Counted from the first letter of the stretch, positions 33,458 through 45,800 are shown. The stretch: 64,000 nt of DNA from Haematococcus lacustris (GCA_030144725.1 JASKMD010000029.1:10365433-10429432), one strand, 5' to 3'. Program-made: numbers and translations. The notes: generated from the letters alone by a model not told the origin.

Positions 33458-36400
33458 ATGAGGAAAGCCGCGCCGTCAAGGCAATGCTTTGCAACCATGC
33501 GGCGCATCGGTGTGCTTGCCGCGCTGGTGGGGGCGTTGATCCTGGGGCCAAGCACGGGTCAGTGCCCCTCGAATCGGTTGCTCGCTGCTGCCCCTTCTCC
33601 CACTACCGGCATTGCTGCGCTTGGAGCCCTGTGCTTCTTCTGAGTTTTCTGTGCTCGTCCGATCGTCGGTCTGTTGTTAAGGTGCTTCCGACCTCGTTGT
33701 GGCGACGTCGTACAGCGCAACTGTCATGCCCAACGCGCGACGCCAGCTGAAGGTTGGTGTCGGTCTGTCGGACAAACGGCCATGTCATTGATGTGCGTAG
33801 CTGTCGCACCAGTGGGGTCAGTTGGGCTGCGCCCTGTCGCCTTGGTGACCCCTTGGCTCTAGAGACTATACTGTAGCTTACCTCTAGCAAGCTGTTTCCC
33901 AGCACCTCCGTCATCAGCCCAGCAGGCAACAAGCACAGGGCTCCAAGCGCAGCCTGTATGCAGTGAACCTCCCACACACATGGCACAGCCGCCTTCCACC
34001 TACACTATTGCCTGACCCCTGCGACAGGGCTGTAGCCTAGACCTGGCAAATGACATGCATGCACTCATGCTAGCTGATAACATCTTGAACAGGCCCCTTA
34101 GTGTACACTACTGCGCCACAAGTTGCTGCTGCTGTGCCTTGAGTAGGCGGTCTTGCAGCTGCTACATTCCCTGGTCCATGTACTCCACGCCCTTGACAGG
34201 CAATGGTGGGTTGCCGGGTCAAGTGCTCAGCTCAGCTGCACCCCTTGGCCCTTGGCCCCTGCCCTTGGACAGAGTGACGGCTGGGATGCAGGCCTGAGCC
34301 TGCTGCAGCAGTCTGCCCAGCTGCCCAGCTGCCACACCAGGGCCAAGGCTCACGAGGCCCCACCACCAGCGCCCTGTCAGCCCCCCTCAGCCCCCTCAGC
34401 CTGGCAGAGCTGTTGGGCTGCATGTGGACACAGAAAGACCCGGCCAGCACTCGGTGTTGCCGCAGCTCGCAGCGCATGCTGTCCCGTGCTGGGCCTGCCT
34501 GGTGCGGGTGATCTTGCGCCTGGTCCTGGTCCTGGCTTGGTCAGAGCCTTACTCGTGCACCAGCCCTGACAGCAATGGCTGGCCTTGACCTTGGCCTTGA
34601 CCTTGATCTTCACAGTGCGACAGCCTTCGCGGGTCACGTCTCTTCCCTACTCTTGCCGAGGCCCATGCCTGACAGCTTTGCCCCTAGTGGCACTGGTGGG
34701 GGCATTGCTCGCGGGGCCGGACTCGGGTCGGTACCCCTGGAATCCGTTGCCCACTGCTGCCCCCGCTCCAGTGGCCGGCATTGCCACGCTTGGAAGCGGG
34801 GATGTGCATCCTCTGAGCCCTCCGTGCTCGGTTTGCTGTGTGTTCCTACCAGAGCCAGAGGCGGCTGTCTTGTGTCGGCCCAGGCTCATGGGGAAAACCC
34901 GGAGAGCCGCGGCATTCAGTCCACCCTGGGCGGCTGCCCTGTGCTGCCCCAGGCATATCAGGAGGGCTAGCTGAGCCGCAAGCACAGCCCCAACAGGCCC
35001 CACTGGTCCCCTGCTGCCCTCCCATGAGGGCTGCTCTCCCGCATTGCGTGGCCGTGCCTCCTGCGCAGGGCTCCGCCGCCTCCCCTGACGCTGCTGCTGG
35101 CGCCCGGCCCTGCTCCATCAGCGTGGCCATGGACCTGGTGGTGGGCCCTGAGGCTGCCAAGATCACCTTCCTGCCCAAGCCCACGTTTGGCTATGCCTAC
35201 GCGCCGCTGCAGGTAAGCGCCGGCTCCCCTGCCCATGATTGCACGACACGGAGTCCTGGTCCTGGACATCCCCTTCCTCAAGTTCACTCAAACAGGCAGC
35301 ATGTCTCAACGCAAAGGCAGAAACATAAGACCCTCGCTAGGGGTGGTGTGTTGTCTGTAGGGAAGATAGCTTGACAGCCACCTTAGCCCTCAACCTAGAG
35401 CCTTCATTGCCGTGGAACACTAAGTGTGGACCACTACAAAACGGTGTTTTGGCTGTGTGGAGTTCCCATGCACATGGCATACACATGGCAAAGACATGGC
35501 ATACACATGGTCATGGTCGCCTACCACCTACACTATTGCCTGACCCAGAGGGCTATTGTGTAGAGTTGGCATGTCTTGCATGCACTAAGTGTAAGCTGAT
35601 GACAGCTCAACAAAGGGGGGCCACACACACCCTGTCCAGCCTGCATCCCTGCCCTGTTCACCAGCCCCAGCTCATAGCTGGCCCCTAGCATGTGCCTGCA
35701 GCTCACTGTGCCCGCAGCTCACTGTGCCCGCAGCTCACTGTGCCGGCAACAGCCAGCTCAGCCTTGGCCAACCTGGCCGTCATCAACCTTGGGGGGCCCA
35801 CCAGCAGCAGCCTGCCGCCAGGAGCAGACAGTGGCGGGCAGCCTCTGACTCGCGGTCAGGTGTGGCAGGCCTGGGTGGATGCCTCAGACGCCACGGAGGC
35901 CGCTGATGACGCCACCCTCAAGGCAATCAACCTGCTGTTCAAGCTGTCGGGCATGCCTAACCGCTCCATCAGGTCAGGGGTGGGGCAGGACAGGGCAGGA
36001 ACAGCAGGACCCCTTTCCTCATTCTTGATCTGGGGGCGGGGGCGGGGGCGGGGGCGGGCATCACTGACATGCCATAGTCCTGCCATGCCCATTCCCATGT
36101 GTTGGTGTCCAATTCGGCGCTAATACCACTGTGCCCCGCCATCCCTAACCCAGGGCTGGGCGGGACCCCAGCACAGTCACTGCCGCACTTTCACATGCCG
36201 TCGACGCCCTGCTCGCCGCCACCAGAGCGGCGAACGCCACACTCGCGGCCGCTGATGCGCTCGTCGAGCAAGTCACTGCGGCGGCGGAGTTGCCGGGCGA
36301 TGCTTTAGCCAACCTCCAAGCCTGGGGCGGCGGGAGCATCGCCGCCGCAACTGGCCTGTCGGCCTCGGCCGCGTACAGTGCGCTTGCAGCCGGCGATGCG

Positions 36401-39333
36401 TTATGCGGGGTTTACGATGCCTTGACGATAGCTGCAGCTCAGCATGCGGCAGAACACGCTGCTTGGGCCGCGAGGACTGCACCAGACACGAGTGACGCTG
36501 CTTCCTCCAGCAGCACTCCTGTCAGCGCCCTGAATGTGACTGCATTCGCCGGTCATGAAGCAATGGTGCTCGCTGATGCCATAGCTCAAGCTGACTTCGC
36601 AATAGCGAGCGCAGCCCAACAGCTTGAGCAAGCCGATGGCAAGCGTGGCGAGGCTGTGCTCCGGCTTGCAACATCCGCCAGGACTGCAGCCACAAGCGCT
36701 GCCACTGCGGCTGCACAGATTTACAGCTTAGCGCAGGGGTGGAAAAGCGTGCCGAAGCCTGCTCACAGCCGGAACAGCAGCAACAGCTGGCCAACCCACA
36801 ACGTGACCTTCCGCGTCTACCGTTCCGTGGCTCAAAGCACCGCTGCGGCTAGCAGTTCAGACGCAGCAGCCATGGCTCTGTTGGCATGTGCATCCTTGGT
36901 CGCGCAGGTTGTGTTGCCATCCCGCGACAGGCAGGGTGACAGGCTGAACGACACGGTGGCGGCGGGCATGCTAGGAGTGGCTTGGAGCGCAGCCCAGGCA
37001 GCCGCTGGGGCAAGCGACTCCGCGCTGGTCACGGCGAAGATTGCCGCAAGTGGGTCTCAATCACCGCCCGGAAGCCCGTCCACGCCCTTTACGCCTTTGT
37101 CGGACGCGCTTTACGCCACCGGCAAGTCGGCTAGCATGACCCGGTACGCTTGGACGATGAGGGTGCCCAGAGCCGCCATTTCCGTGGGCCTTCCTGGCAG
37201 CTATGGGTACGCTTTTGAGTGGATCAAGCCGGTGGCGCTAGTCGCTGGCCCCAACAACAACAACCCGGCGACGCTAGTGGCGGTGCGGGATATCAAGGAC
37301 TTGCCGCCGCTGCAAGACGCGTCAGCCGCGAACAGCACCAATTTCTTTGATAACAGCACTGGAGCGATATCATCGGGCGGCACGGTGTGGTTGGATCCTA
37401 CCACCAGCGTCGCGAAGGCCTCCGCGCTACCCGGCATCCCGGTACGGACCCGGCCGCTGGGCAGCAACGCGACGCGAGGCCTGAGCGGCAACCCGCTGGG
37501 AAGCGACGTGGACCGGTTGATGCTGCAAGCCACTGCGGACACTCGTCTGACGGAGTGTTATCGATCCGCCAGCAGTCAGCCATGGCGGGCGGTGCGTTGC
37601 TTCGCACCCTTAGACAAATAAATGCCACCATCCCTCGGGTCCAACTATGGAGGACAGTGAGCAGGCTGTTAGTGATAGGCTTCACGGGAAGTCATACAGG
37701 GCCAGGCACCCCCCCCCTCCTGCCCACCCCCCCCTCCCCCAACCCCTGGTACTGCATGGCGACCCTGCATGGTGCTGCATGCCTACCCCTGTGTACAGTG
37801 GGTGGCAGACCACAGCCTGGTGTCCGCCGCCCCCCTGCCCGCCACCGCCCCCCTCACCTCCCTGACCGCTGCCCACGCCTCCCACGCCTCGGCCCTCACG
37901 GTGCTGACCTTGCAGGTGGGCTGGGGCAGGGCAGTGCGCGGCAGGGCCCTGGGCAGGGCCTCTGTGCCACTGCTGCTGAGTGCCTGGGAAAAGACCGCAC
38001 CCTGCCCTGCCGCTGCCAACACAGCCATAGGGTCTGATCTCGCCGTCTCGTTGCTCTACCCACTCAGCAGCTGCAAGCCAGATCAACAGGCGTCCCCCTG
38101 GCCAGTAGCTGGACAATAGGATCCCTGTACATTACGGGGGAAATAAGAACCTCTATTTCCCCGTCCCTCCACACACACCCTGGATGTCCGTAATCATCTG
38201 CCTGCCAGGCTGTGGCACCGTCTAATCACCCTGCCCACTTAACTGGCTGAGTGCAAACTCGAGTGCAAACTCGAGTGGTTGAGTGCTCGCCCTCTGCCGT
38301 GAGATGTGCTGTCAGCGGTTGGTATGCCTGGGCAGGGGCCGCACTCTGACCTGCTGCTGACGCAACCCACTGCCTGCCTGCTCTGCAAGGTCGAATGAAA
38401 AGCTCTCTGTATGCAATCCCCTGGGCTGTGCTGTCCACAACCAACCTGCTCTGCGAGCTGGTTGCACTCGCCTCCACACTTCACGACTCGACTGTACAGG
38501 GCAGTCCACCCACCGCCCCCTGTCCCTTGTCCCTTGTGCTGCCCCCCACACCCACCCCTACCGCACCCGCCCCTTGCCTCCCCTTCCTTCTATGACTCTT
38601 CAGAGCCACGGCACCTTCCTTGCACGCTCCTACAACCCCATCATCACCACCAACATCATCTCGCAGGGGCGCTGGGCCATGTGCGGCTCCTTCCTGCAGG
38701 TCAGGAGGGGCTGAGGGGGCCGCACCCCTGACCCAGCCCAGTGCCCAGCCCTGACTTACTGCCGGCTCCACACACACCCACCTCAGCCCTGACCTGACCC
38801 CAGGCCCAGCCCTGACTACACATCAGCCAGCCACAGCACACTCTCAGACGCATCGTCACACTGTCGCAGCTACACTCATCAGTGGACACAGCCAGCCCTA
38901 GGAAGTGGAGTACCCTGGGAGTGGCCCCCCCTGTGTGCTGCAGCATGCGCCACTTACTGCTACTCAGCTGAGCTGCCCAACATAATCATCACCAATGCAT
39001 GGCCTGCCTGCCTTGTATAATGCGTGTGACTTTACCCCGCGATGAGTGTGACTTGCCCCCATGATGAGTGTGAGTTTACCCATGCATGCATCCATGTGCC
39101 TGCTTGCACAGCTGAAGGCGGAGCACTCCGTGGCCAGGCTGGTATTTAGCTCTGACACGGCCCCCCGCCCACTGACCTATGTCGGGTCCAACAGCTGGCC
39201 CATCACCGCCACTTACAAGCTGCAGCGCGTCCCTAACAGCAACGACCAGACTGCTCCCGCAGTGCTGCTGCTGTCCGGGGCGCCCTTCTTCGTGGTGCCT
39301 GACCTGCTAATCACGGATGCCCTGGGGGCCTGA
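33458..39333 (+). CDS. Unrecognised Ala-rich multi-exon protein, probably secreted
   Basis: Exons 35069-35212, 35734-35972, 36154-37591, 37799-37915, 38604-38699 and 39112-39333 join in consistent phase to 752 codons, ending in TGA. Product pieces include FLPKPTFGYAYAPLQ, LANLAVINLGGP and a 479-codon Ala/Ser-rich exon with many small-residue helices and NxS/T sites. The last exon ends VVPDLLITDALGA. A candidate first exon 33458-33557 encodes a signal-peptide-like segment (MRRIGVLAALVGALILGPS). Its donor phase does not fit exon 35069 directly, so either its boundary is wrong or an exon is missing. If the donor at 37592 is not used, the frame stops at 37621. No family was recognised. A secreted or cell-wall protein is one guess, based only on the N-terminus and composition. 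Confidence 0.55.
33497..33640 (+). repeat. Duplicated signal-peptide-like exon, copy 1
   Basis: This segment (GCGCTGGTGGGGGCGTTGAT onward) recurs in diverged form at about 34687-34800 in the same orientation. Shared pieces include CACTGGTGGGGGC-type start, CGGGTCnGTnCCCCT, and GGCATTGC.ACGCTTGGA. Both copies keep a GGGTC splice-donor-like end after ALVGAL(I/L).GP.SG. Confidence 0.6.
33965..34215 (-). pseudogene. Relic of a TnpB/Fanzor-like element (3' end)
   Basis: Read against 60340-60480, the order is the same. First comes a terminal segment (CACCTACACTATTGCCTGACC, then CATGCATGCACT, then AGCTGATAACA), then GCTGCTGCTGTGCCTTGAGTA. After that comes the counterpart of the KGKEYHELGYK region (CCATGTACTCCACGCCCTTG). 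On the minus strand this is the C-terminal tail of the same protein with frame damage and stops. It lies inside an intron of the unrecognised gene. Confidence 0.5.
34687..34800 (+). repeat. Duplicated signal-peptide-like exon, copy 2
   Basis: The diverged downstream partner of 33497-33640. It encodes VALVGALLAGPDSG before the donor-like GTCGG and could serve as an alternative first exon. Confidence 0.5.
35415..35640. repeat. Terminal segment of the same dispersed family
   Basis: It shares GGAGTTCCCATGCACATGGC, CACCTACACTATTGCCTGACC and AAGCTGATGACAGCTCAAC with 33965, 43200-43345 and 60240-60360. The ACACATGGCA unit is repeated within it. No coding remnant is attached here. Confidence 0.6.
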
Positions 39334-39344
39334 CTGGCTGTAGT

Positions 39345-39367
39345 GAGCAGCAGCAGCAGAGGGTGAT

Positions 39368-39400
<33 letters not shown>

Positions 39401-39435
39401 CAGCAGCAGCAGCAGCAGCAGCAGAGGGTGATCAT

Positions 39436-39478
<43 letters not shown>

Positions 39479-39488
39479 GGGTGATCAT

Positions 39489-39529
<41 letters not shown>

Positions 39530-39537
39530 GAGGGTGA
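39345..39537 (+). repeat. Compound CAG / ATC microsatellite after the stop of the unrecognised gene
   Basis: Runs of CAG alternate with AGGGTGATC followed by ATC runs. The composite unit recurs four times with different lengths, starting about 15 bases after the stop at 39333, probably in the 3' UTR. Confidence 0.85.
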
Positions 39538-40294
39538 TCAGCGGCCATTGTGGGTCACCTCGCGGTTTGGCGTGTGCAGTGAAGCTGGTGCCCTCAGGGG
39601 CCGTAGCCCTGCCACAGGGGCTGGGCAGCAATGTAGGAGGAGGGCGCGCACTCATGACGTGGGAGGTGTGCCACATTTCACCAACACACCACCCGCAGTG
39701 GCAGGGTCTCCTCATTTTGCCTCTGTGGCTTGAGCTCATGGCTCATGGCTCATGGCATTGTGGCTCGGTCCTCCTCCCTCCGTCCAGGCGCATGCTGCCT
39801 AGTAGGCAGATCAGGGGGTGGTCTTTGTGGGGCTCGGTGCGCCACACCCCTTTCCCAGTCAGGCAGCAGGGTGGTAACGGGGGGCCTGCCGCATGGTCAC
39901 ATCATTGCCACCAGCGGACGCGGCATGCCTAGGTCGCCCTCCTGGGGGCTTAGGGGCACCGCCTCTGCCACAATATCATGCCAAGCTACAGCTCCTCCTT
40001 CCCACATTTCACCAGCCTCATGCTCATCACCACACTTTGGTGCGGGGCCATGCCAGCTTGCCATCACCGCATGAGCCACCGAGCAGTGTGTAGAAGGGGA
40101 AGGGGAGGGATGGCCACGTGCACCATGGCGTGGGTGACCCCTAGGTCAGGGTGCTCCAGTCAGTCTGTCGGCTCTTGGGGCCTTGAGCAGGCTGGGCTTA
40201 GGACATTCAAGGGGAGGAGCGAGTGGGCTCAGTGTAAGCCTTGGGCCCGGTACACTCAGTCTCGACTCTTGAGGCCATGAGCTGGCCACACAAT
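39538..40294. other. Stretch without a recognised gene
   Basis: Several short frames exist but none shows a family motif. The sequence has moderate GC and few repeats. It ends at CACACAAT, the left target-site copy of the next element. Confidence 0.4.
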
Positions 40295-41091
40295 TAAGGA
40301 GCGCAACTCGTCTAGCCTAGTCATCTCGTTTCGACTCGTCGAGATGACGTCTCGACTCGACTAGACTAGTCAGTCTAGATGGGCATGAAATGTGCATTTG
40401 ACTAGCGCACCTGCTTCAGGCACCTGTATGGACGTAAAGGCGCAGCTCAGATCGATTTGCTGGCCTTGCTGGGTTGGCGGTTAAAGTTGGTTTCCCGGAC
40501 ATGCCCGGACATGCCCAGCAGCGCCTGAATCGCAAATGGAGCCTGGGGGCCCTCTCCCGCCTCAGCCTCCCGAGCTCACCGCGCGATACAACAAGAAACT
40601 TCTGACGTTGGAGGAAATCAGCCAGGCGCACGCCAGCAGCGTGTATGCGCAGAAATACAGCATCGAGGTTGTTGGGGGCAAAATCAAGGCGGTCTGTAAT
40701 GACTGCAAAATGGTCCTCTCCTGTGGCAACTTGAGTGACTCAAGGAAGCACCAGTGCAGCAAGCGGCCCCGCTCTGACCAGCACGCTATAGCTGGTGGCA
40801 CGTCCAGTGACATGCTCTTCGAGCGCATAACTGCGTGCTGGAACCCAGACCAGCGCATGCCTGCTAACATCGTAACTGAGTTTTGGCGAAGGTCCTCGCA
40901 TTCTGACCTCGCAACACATAGTTACATAGTGCCTTGCAGGCGGGCAGATAGACGTCTCTAGCCTACCTGCGGGCGGAGTGAAAATCATTCCATTTGAAAA
41001 AACCCGTCTAGTCTAGTCAATCTAGCCTAGATCTAGCCTAGATTTGACTAGCCTAGATCTAGGCTAGATCTAGGCTAGATTGCGCTCCCTA
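40295..41091 (+). mobile_element. Non-autonomous hAT-type element, copy A
   Basis: The ends are TAAGGAGCGCAA and TTGCGCTCCCTA. CACACAAT (8 bases) occurs at 40287-40294 and again at 41093-41100 (one extra T on the right), the duplication length typical of hAT transposons. Subterminal DNA is packed with CTAGCC/GGCTAG and TCTAGA-like palindromes. The internal frame 40536-40961 encodes 141 residues with a BED-finger-like CNDCKMV...RKHQC pattern, perhaps the N-terminal DNA-binding part of a transposase whose catalytic domain has been deleted. An almost identical inverted copy lies at 50594. Confidence 0.85.
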
Positions 41092-41527
41092 TCACACAAT
41101 GTACTTGGGCAGTTGTGAGTCCGGTATGGCGGTTTCACCTTTTCATCAACTTCGCCTTTTTCATCAACTTTTTGTCAACTTCGCCTTTTCATCAACTTGT
41201 CCAGTGGCTAATAGTGCGCAGTCACTCCATGATTTGTTGGTTTGCACGCATGCATCACAATCTGTCCGGTGGTGGTGGTGATTGCTCGGTGGTGGTGGTG
41301 ATCATACGGTGGTGGTGATTGCTTGGGCTGCACTGTTGGCTGCACTGTTGGACGGTCGGCAGCTGGGCATGCTTGCAGGCTGTGGTTGTTGAGCAGCGCG
41401 GCACTGGCGTAGCAGACCTACATCATTGACAGTTATCATATACGGACCAACAGCCGGGACCAACAGTCTGCTAAAGTACTTTAGCAGATTGATAAGATTA
41501 CTTTAGCAGTCTGATAAATTACTTCAG

Positions 41528-42750
41528 CAGTCAGGCGGCCCCAACATGGGGTTAGTAATGTTCATGCAACTACTCTCTGAATACCGCATCGTTTTCAATA
41601 GCGTTTGTCACATTGGCAGCCACGGTTTACTCCGCGTAATCTGACCATCAGCGCTAGCCATTGGAGTCTTTGCTCGCGTACTGCCACATGTGCCCGCGAA
41701 CAAATCACAGCGGCGAGACGGGTCTCCTTGGCACGGTGAGCCGCATCGCTGTGGCCCCATCTACCTAGCGTAGTGAGCTGGTTGTGCACAAATGGAATGT
41801 CCGGCCAACACCCATCGCGATGCCTGCCGGGCGTGCAGGGCGCCTAGACGGGGTGAATGAAACATATAATCGTACTCGCTTCCGCCGAATAACACATTTG
41901 GGTCGGCGCACACTAAGGTATCACCGGCTTATACCCCCCCCTCCTCCACTGTGTCCTCCACTATGTTGCACCCGCTGCACCCACAAGAAAATGGCTACGA
42001 AATGTTTGTTCTTTATCCATTGGAGCATCTAGTGAAACAAACCGCACAACAACCAGCCCAGGCCTCGTTCAGTTTGACATCTTCAAAGTGACATCATGTT
42101 CTCCAAGCAGAATCAGGACTACGGGCCTGTGGGGTTGCAGTTGAGCTATGAAACTTTGCACGCAGGTGGATGGCATGTAGGGGAGTGTAACTCTCAGAGG
42201 AGCCGAGTCCTGATTCGGTCATGGTGTGGAGTTGTGTGTCTGACTGCATGGCCCCGGTCCTGAGATCGGCTAAGGGAGTTGGGGGTCACAGACCTTTTTG
42301 GCTTAACTGAGTATGAGCGTTTGTAACACTGTCTTAGAGGAGCTTAACCTAGTAAGTAGCACGTTGTAAGTCCAAATGGTCGAGCTGTGGCATTGCCCTC
42401 CAGGTATGGGTAGGAGGTGGGCTCAGTGCCACATTCCCGCATCCGCTTTCCGATCCGACTGCTGCTTCCGACGCGCATGCTCATGTAGAGCAGCCTAAGC
42501 GGCGCGGGCGGTCGAAGCGATGACTGCATGCCTCGCTGTGGCTCAAATTTGAATTAGTAACTTTGAAGCTTTGCTGTGCACGGCCTACTGACTGGATAAC
42601 TATTCTGGATGGGTGAAAGGTAGCTGTCTGGGTTGCCTACATTGTGAGCCAACTAGCATAATATTTGGCGTAGTGAGTGCAGAGTTACAGCCGTCCTACT
42701 ACCAGGGGTCGGTTTCCTGTCATTTTTTGAATGTTGGGGCCGCCTGACTG
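41528..42750. mobile_element. DNA transposon with 20-bp perfect terminal inverted repeats
   Basis: Left end CAGTCAGGCGGCCCCAACAT and its exact reverse complement at 42731-42750. Both flanks carry TCAG (41524-41527 and 42751-42754), a probable 4-base target duplication. The element is 1,223 bases long, with no convincing transposase frame. The first 580 bases match 6198-6778. The right end lies only 103 bases before the AlkB start codon. Superfamily not assigned. Confidence 0.85.
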
Positions 42751-42853
42751 TCAGCAGACCTACAATATTTAGGACTCTTCGGAAGAGCCCGCTGTTGTTG
42801 GCAGAATGGCCTCGGCATTCTGCAATAGTGTACAGTGTCCTGCCTAAAGGCGC

Positions 42854-45800
42854 ATGCGTAAGCGAAGGCGGGAGCAAGAACCGGCGGAACGTAAAGCTTT
42901 TGTTCGACGGCGTAGGACGTGCGAGGGTACCGGCATGCCGTGCCAAGACGTCGAGGTAGCGTCTGTGCGGTCCGAGTTTGGCTTTTGACTCACAAAATCC
43001 AGTCATCATAGTCACCCTCTTACATCCGGCGAGACATCTGCTAGGGTGTCGGCCTGTGCATTTTGCAGGTGAAGCCAGGCTGGTCTGCCCTCACCCAGGG
43101 TGCTGTGCTGGGCTACTGGCCAGCCCAGTTTGAAGAGAAAGCCGCAGAGCTGCTGGCATGGTTTCTAAAGGTCAGCCCCCTCGTCCCCGTGTTTGAGTCG
43201 ACCCCTGGGGACCACTAGGGATCACTAGGGACAACTCAGGATGGTGTTCAGGGGCTGTGTGGAGTTATGTTCCCATGCACATGGCACATGGCACATGGCA
43301 TGGCGCCTACCACCTACACTCTTCCTAACCCCTGTGACAGGGCAGTAACATGGAGTTGACAATCATCATAGCGGTGATAGGCCGGACCAACAGTCTGCTA
43401 AAATACTTCAGCAGACTGATGTCGCATCCCAATCATCCCAGTACTGGATATATAACTAGTGGCCAATTCACGATCGCTCAGCCACATCCCCCACCCACCC
43501 AGCCCCATCTAGCAGCTTCTAAAGCAGCAGCTCCTTGTCATCATCGCCATCACCCTCATCATCCTCATCACCATCGAGATCTCGACATCCGCCGCATTCA
43601 ACCTTGCTGCAATGCTCAGCCTCGTAGACAAGGTTATGGACAGGCCATGGTCCATGCTGGCATGATTCAGATCAGCCTCCCCTGTGCAGGCCCTGGAGCA
43701 GCCCTACACAGCACATGCCTGCTTGCTGGGCACAGTCCTGGGTGCTGGCTGGCTGGCTGGGTGGCTGCAGGAGGTTGACTGGCTGCAGTGCAACCTGCGC
43801 ATCATGGGCAAGGTGGTGCCGCAGCCGCGCCTAGTGGCCTACTATGGCTCGGATGCAAGCCTGGCCTACTCTTACTCAGGCGAGCCCGCTCCCAATCTCC
43901 CAACAGCAGCGGCCAAACAGCCAAGGAGGGGGAGGAGGCCAGGGGGGCAGGCAGGCAGGGGGGATGCGGCCTGGCCCCTGCCTGCCCTGTCCTACACCAC
44001 TCCTCCACCCTCCACTTTCATCCCTCTGCCCGCCCTTCTTCCCTCGTGGCCTCCCCAGCCTCCTGCCCCCTGCGCCCCCCTGCTGCCCCCCTGCTGCCCC
44101 CCTGCTGCCCCCCTTCTTACCCCCTGCTGCCGCCCTGCAGGCCTCAAGCTGCAGCCAGTGCCCATCCCCCCCGAGCTAGCCACCCTGTGGTCGTCTGTGG
44201 AGCACCTGGCAGGTGTGCCGCTGACCTTATGCTGTGCCCCTACCTAGGCCCTGCAGCCCCTGCTGCCGCCCCTACTGCCCCTGCTGGACCTCCGCAGGCC
44301 TAGTACCCTCGCACATGCGCTGCTGGCCCTGATGCTGTGCCCCTGCCTGGGTCCCGCTGGCCTGGGCCCACTGCCCACCGCCCTCTCCCTACCTGCATCA
44401 GCCCCCAGCCTCCTCCTGCCCTGTACAGCCAGATCCCTCTTACGCAGCCCTGCTGCCCTGCCCTGCCCTCACTACCCTGCTACCTCACTAGCACTTCACC
44501 AGGCCTCCCCCTGCCTGCCTGTCCAGCTACCAGCCGCAGGCGCCCAGACACGCCCTGCTTGCGGGCCTACCTGCCCATGTCTGTGCTGGCCTAACCCTAC
44601 ATCCTTTTGCCCGCCCTGCTTGCGGGCCAAGTGGCAAAGTCTGTGGTTGCATGTTTACCCTCCACGCCTGCCACTGCTCGTGTCTGGCCCTGTCCACAAT
44701 ACCACCAATCTCCTGTCTTCCATACGTAGCATTCATGTTGGGGCACAGCCTACTTTACAGTGCAGAGGATTGGCTGGCACACTCACACCCACGCTCACTC
44801 TTATCCTTAGAAGACTCTGGTCCTGGTCCTGGGCTGACATACCTGGCCAGCCTCAGGCATCAAGTGTGGCATCACACCCTGGCCCTGGCTGACATATACT
44901 TGGCCAGACTCAGGCATCAAGGGGTGTCAGAGTGTAGCCTCCCACCCTGGCCCTGGCCCTTGTACCTGTGCAGGTGCGCAGTTCAATTCCCTGCTGATGA
45001 ACCATTACCGAGACGGCAGCGACTGCGTAGGCTGGCACGCGGACAACGAGAAGCTGTGGGTTGATGGCAGGCACAACACGCCACCACCTCCATCACCACC
45101 ACCACATCACCTCGATCTCGTCCCTCAGCTCCCCTGCTGCTCATCCCCCTGGGCCCTGCCCAACCGTCTGTAACTCAAGGCCACATGCAACAACTTGCAG
45201 CGGTGGTAAGCCACCCGCATCACCTTACCTGCCTGCCTTGTTCCAGCCTTATGCCACTGCTGCTGCTCGCCAGGTATGGGCCCAACCCCACCATCGCCTC
45301 CCTTTCCTTTGGCCAGCCCCGTGAGTTCATCATGCGCTGCAATGCCGCCCCGGACTTCCAGCTCAGCTTCAACCTGGGTCAGGGCGACATGCTGGTCATG
45401 GCGGGCAGCATGCAGCGCACTTGGCAGCATTCAGTGCCACGCAGGTAGACGGCAGGAGGGGGGCAGAAAGGGCAGGAGGGGGGCAGAGAGGGCAGGAGGG
45501 GGGCAGAGAGGGCAGGAGGGGGGCAGAGATGGGCAGAGAGGACAGGAAGGGCAGGAGGGAGGCAGGAAGGGCAGGAGGGAGGCAGGTATGGCAGGAAGGG
45601 CAGGAAGGAGGAAGGAGGCAGGAGGGGAGTAGGGGTGGCAGGAGGGGCAGGAAGGGCAGGAGTGCCGGGGCAAAGACCGTGGTGCAAGGGCTGGCCAGCC
45701 TGGACGTCTTGACCCCTGTCCGCATAGCCAGGCCTGCCAGGGGCCCCACTCGCCTCATCAGCCCTGGCCCCATAGTGAGGCCACCTGCTGACCCTTCCCC

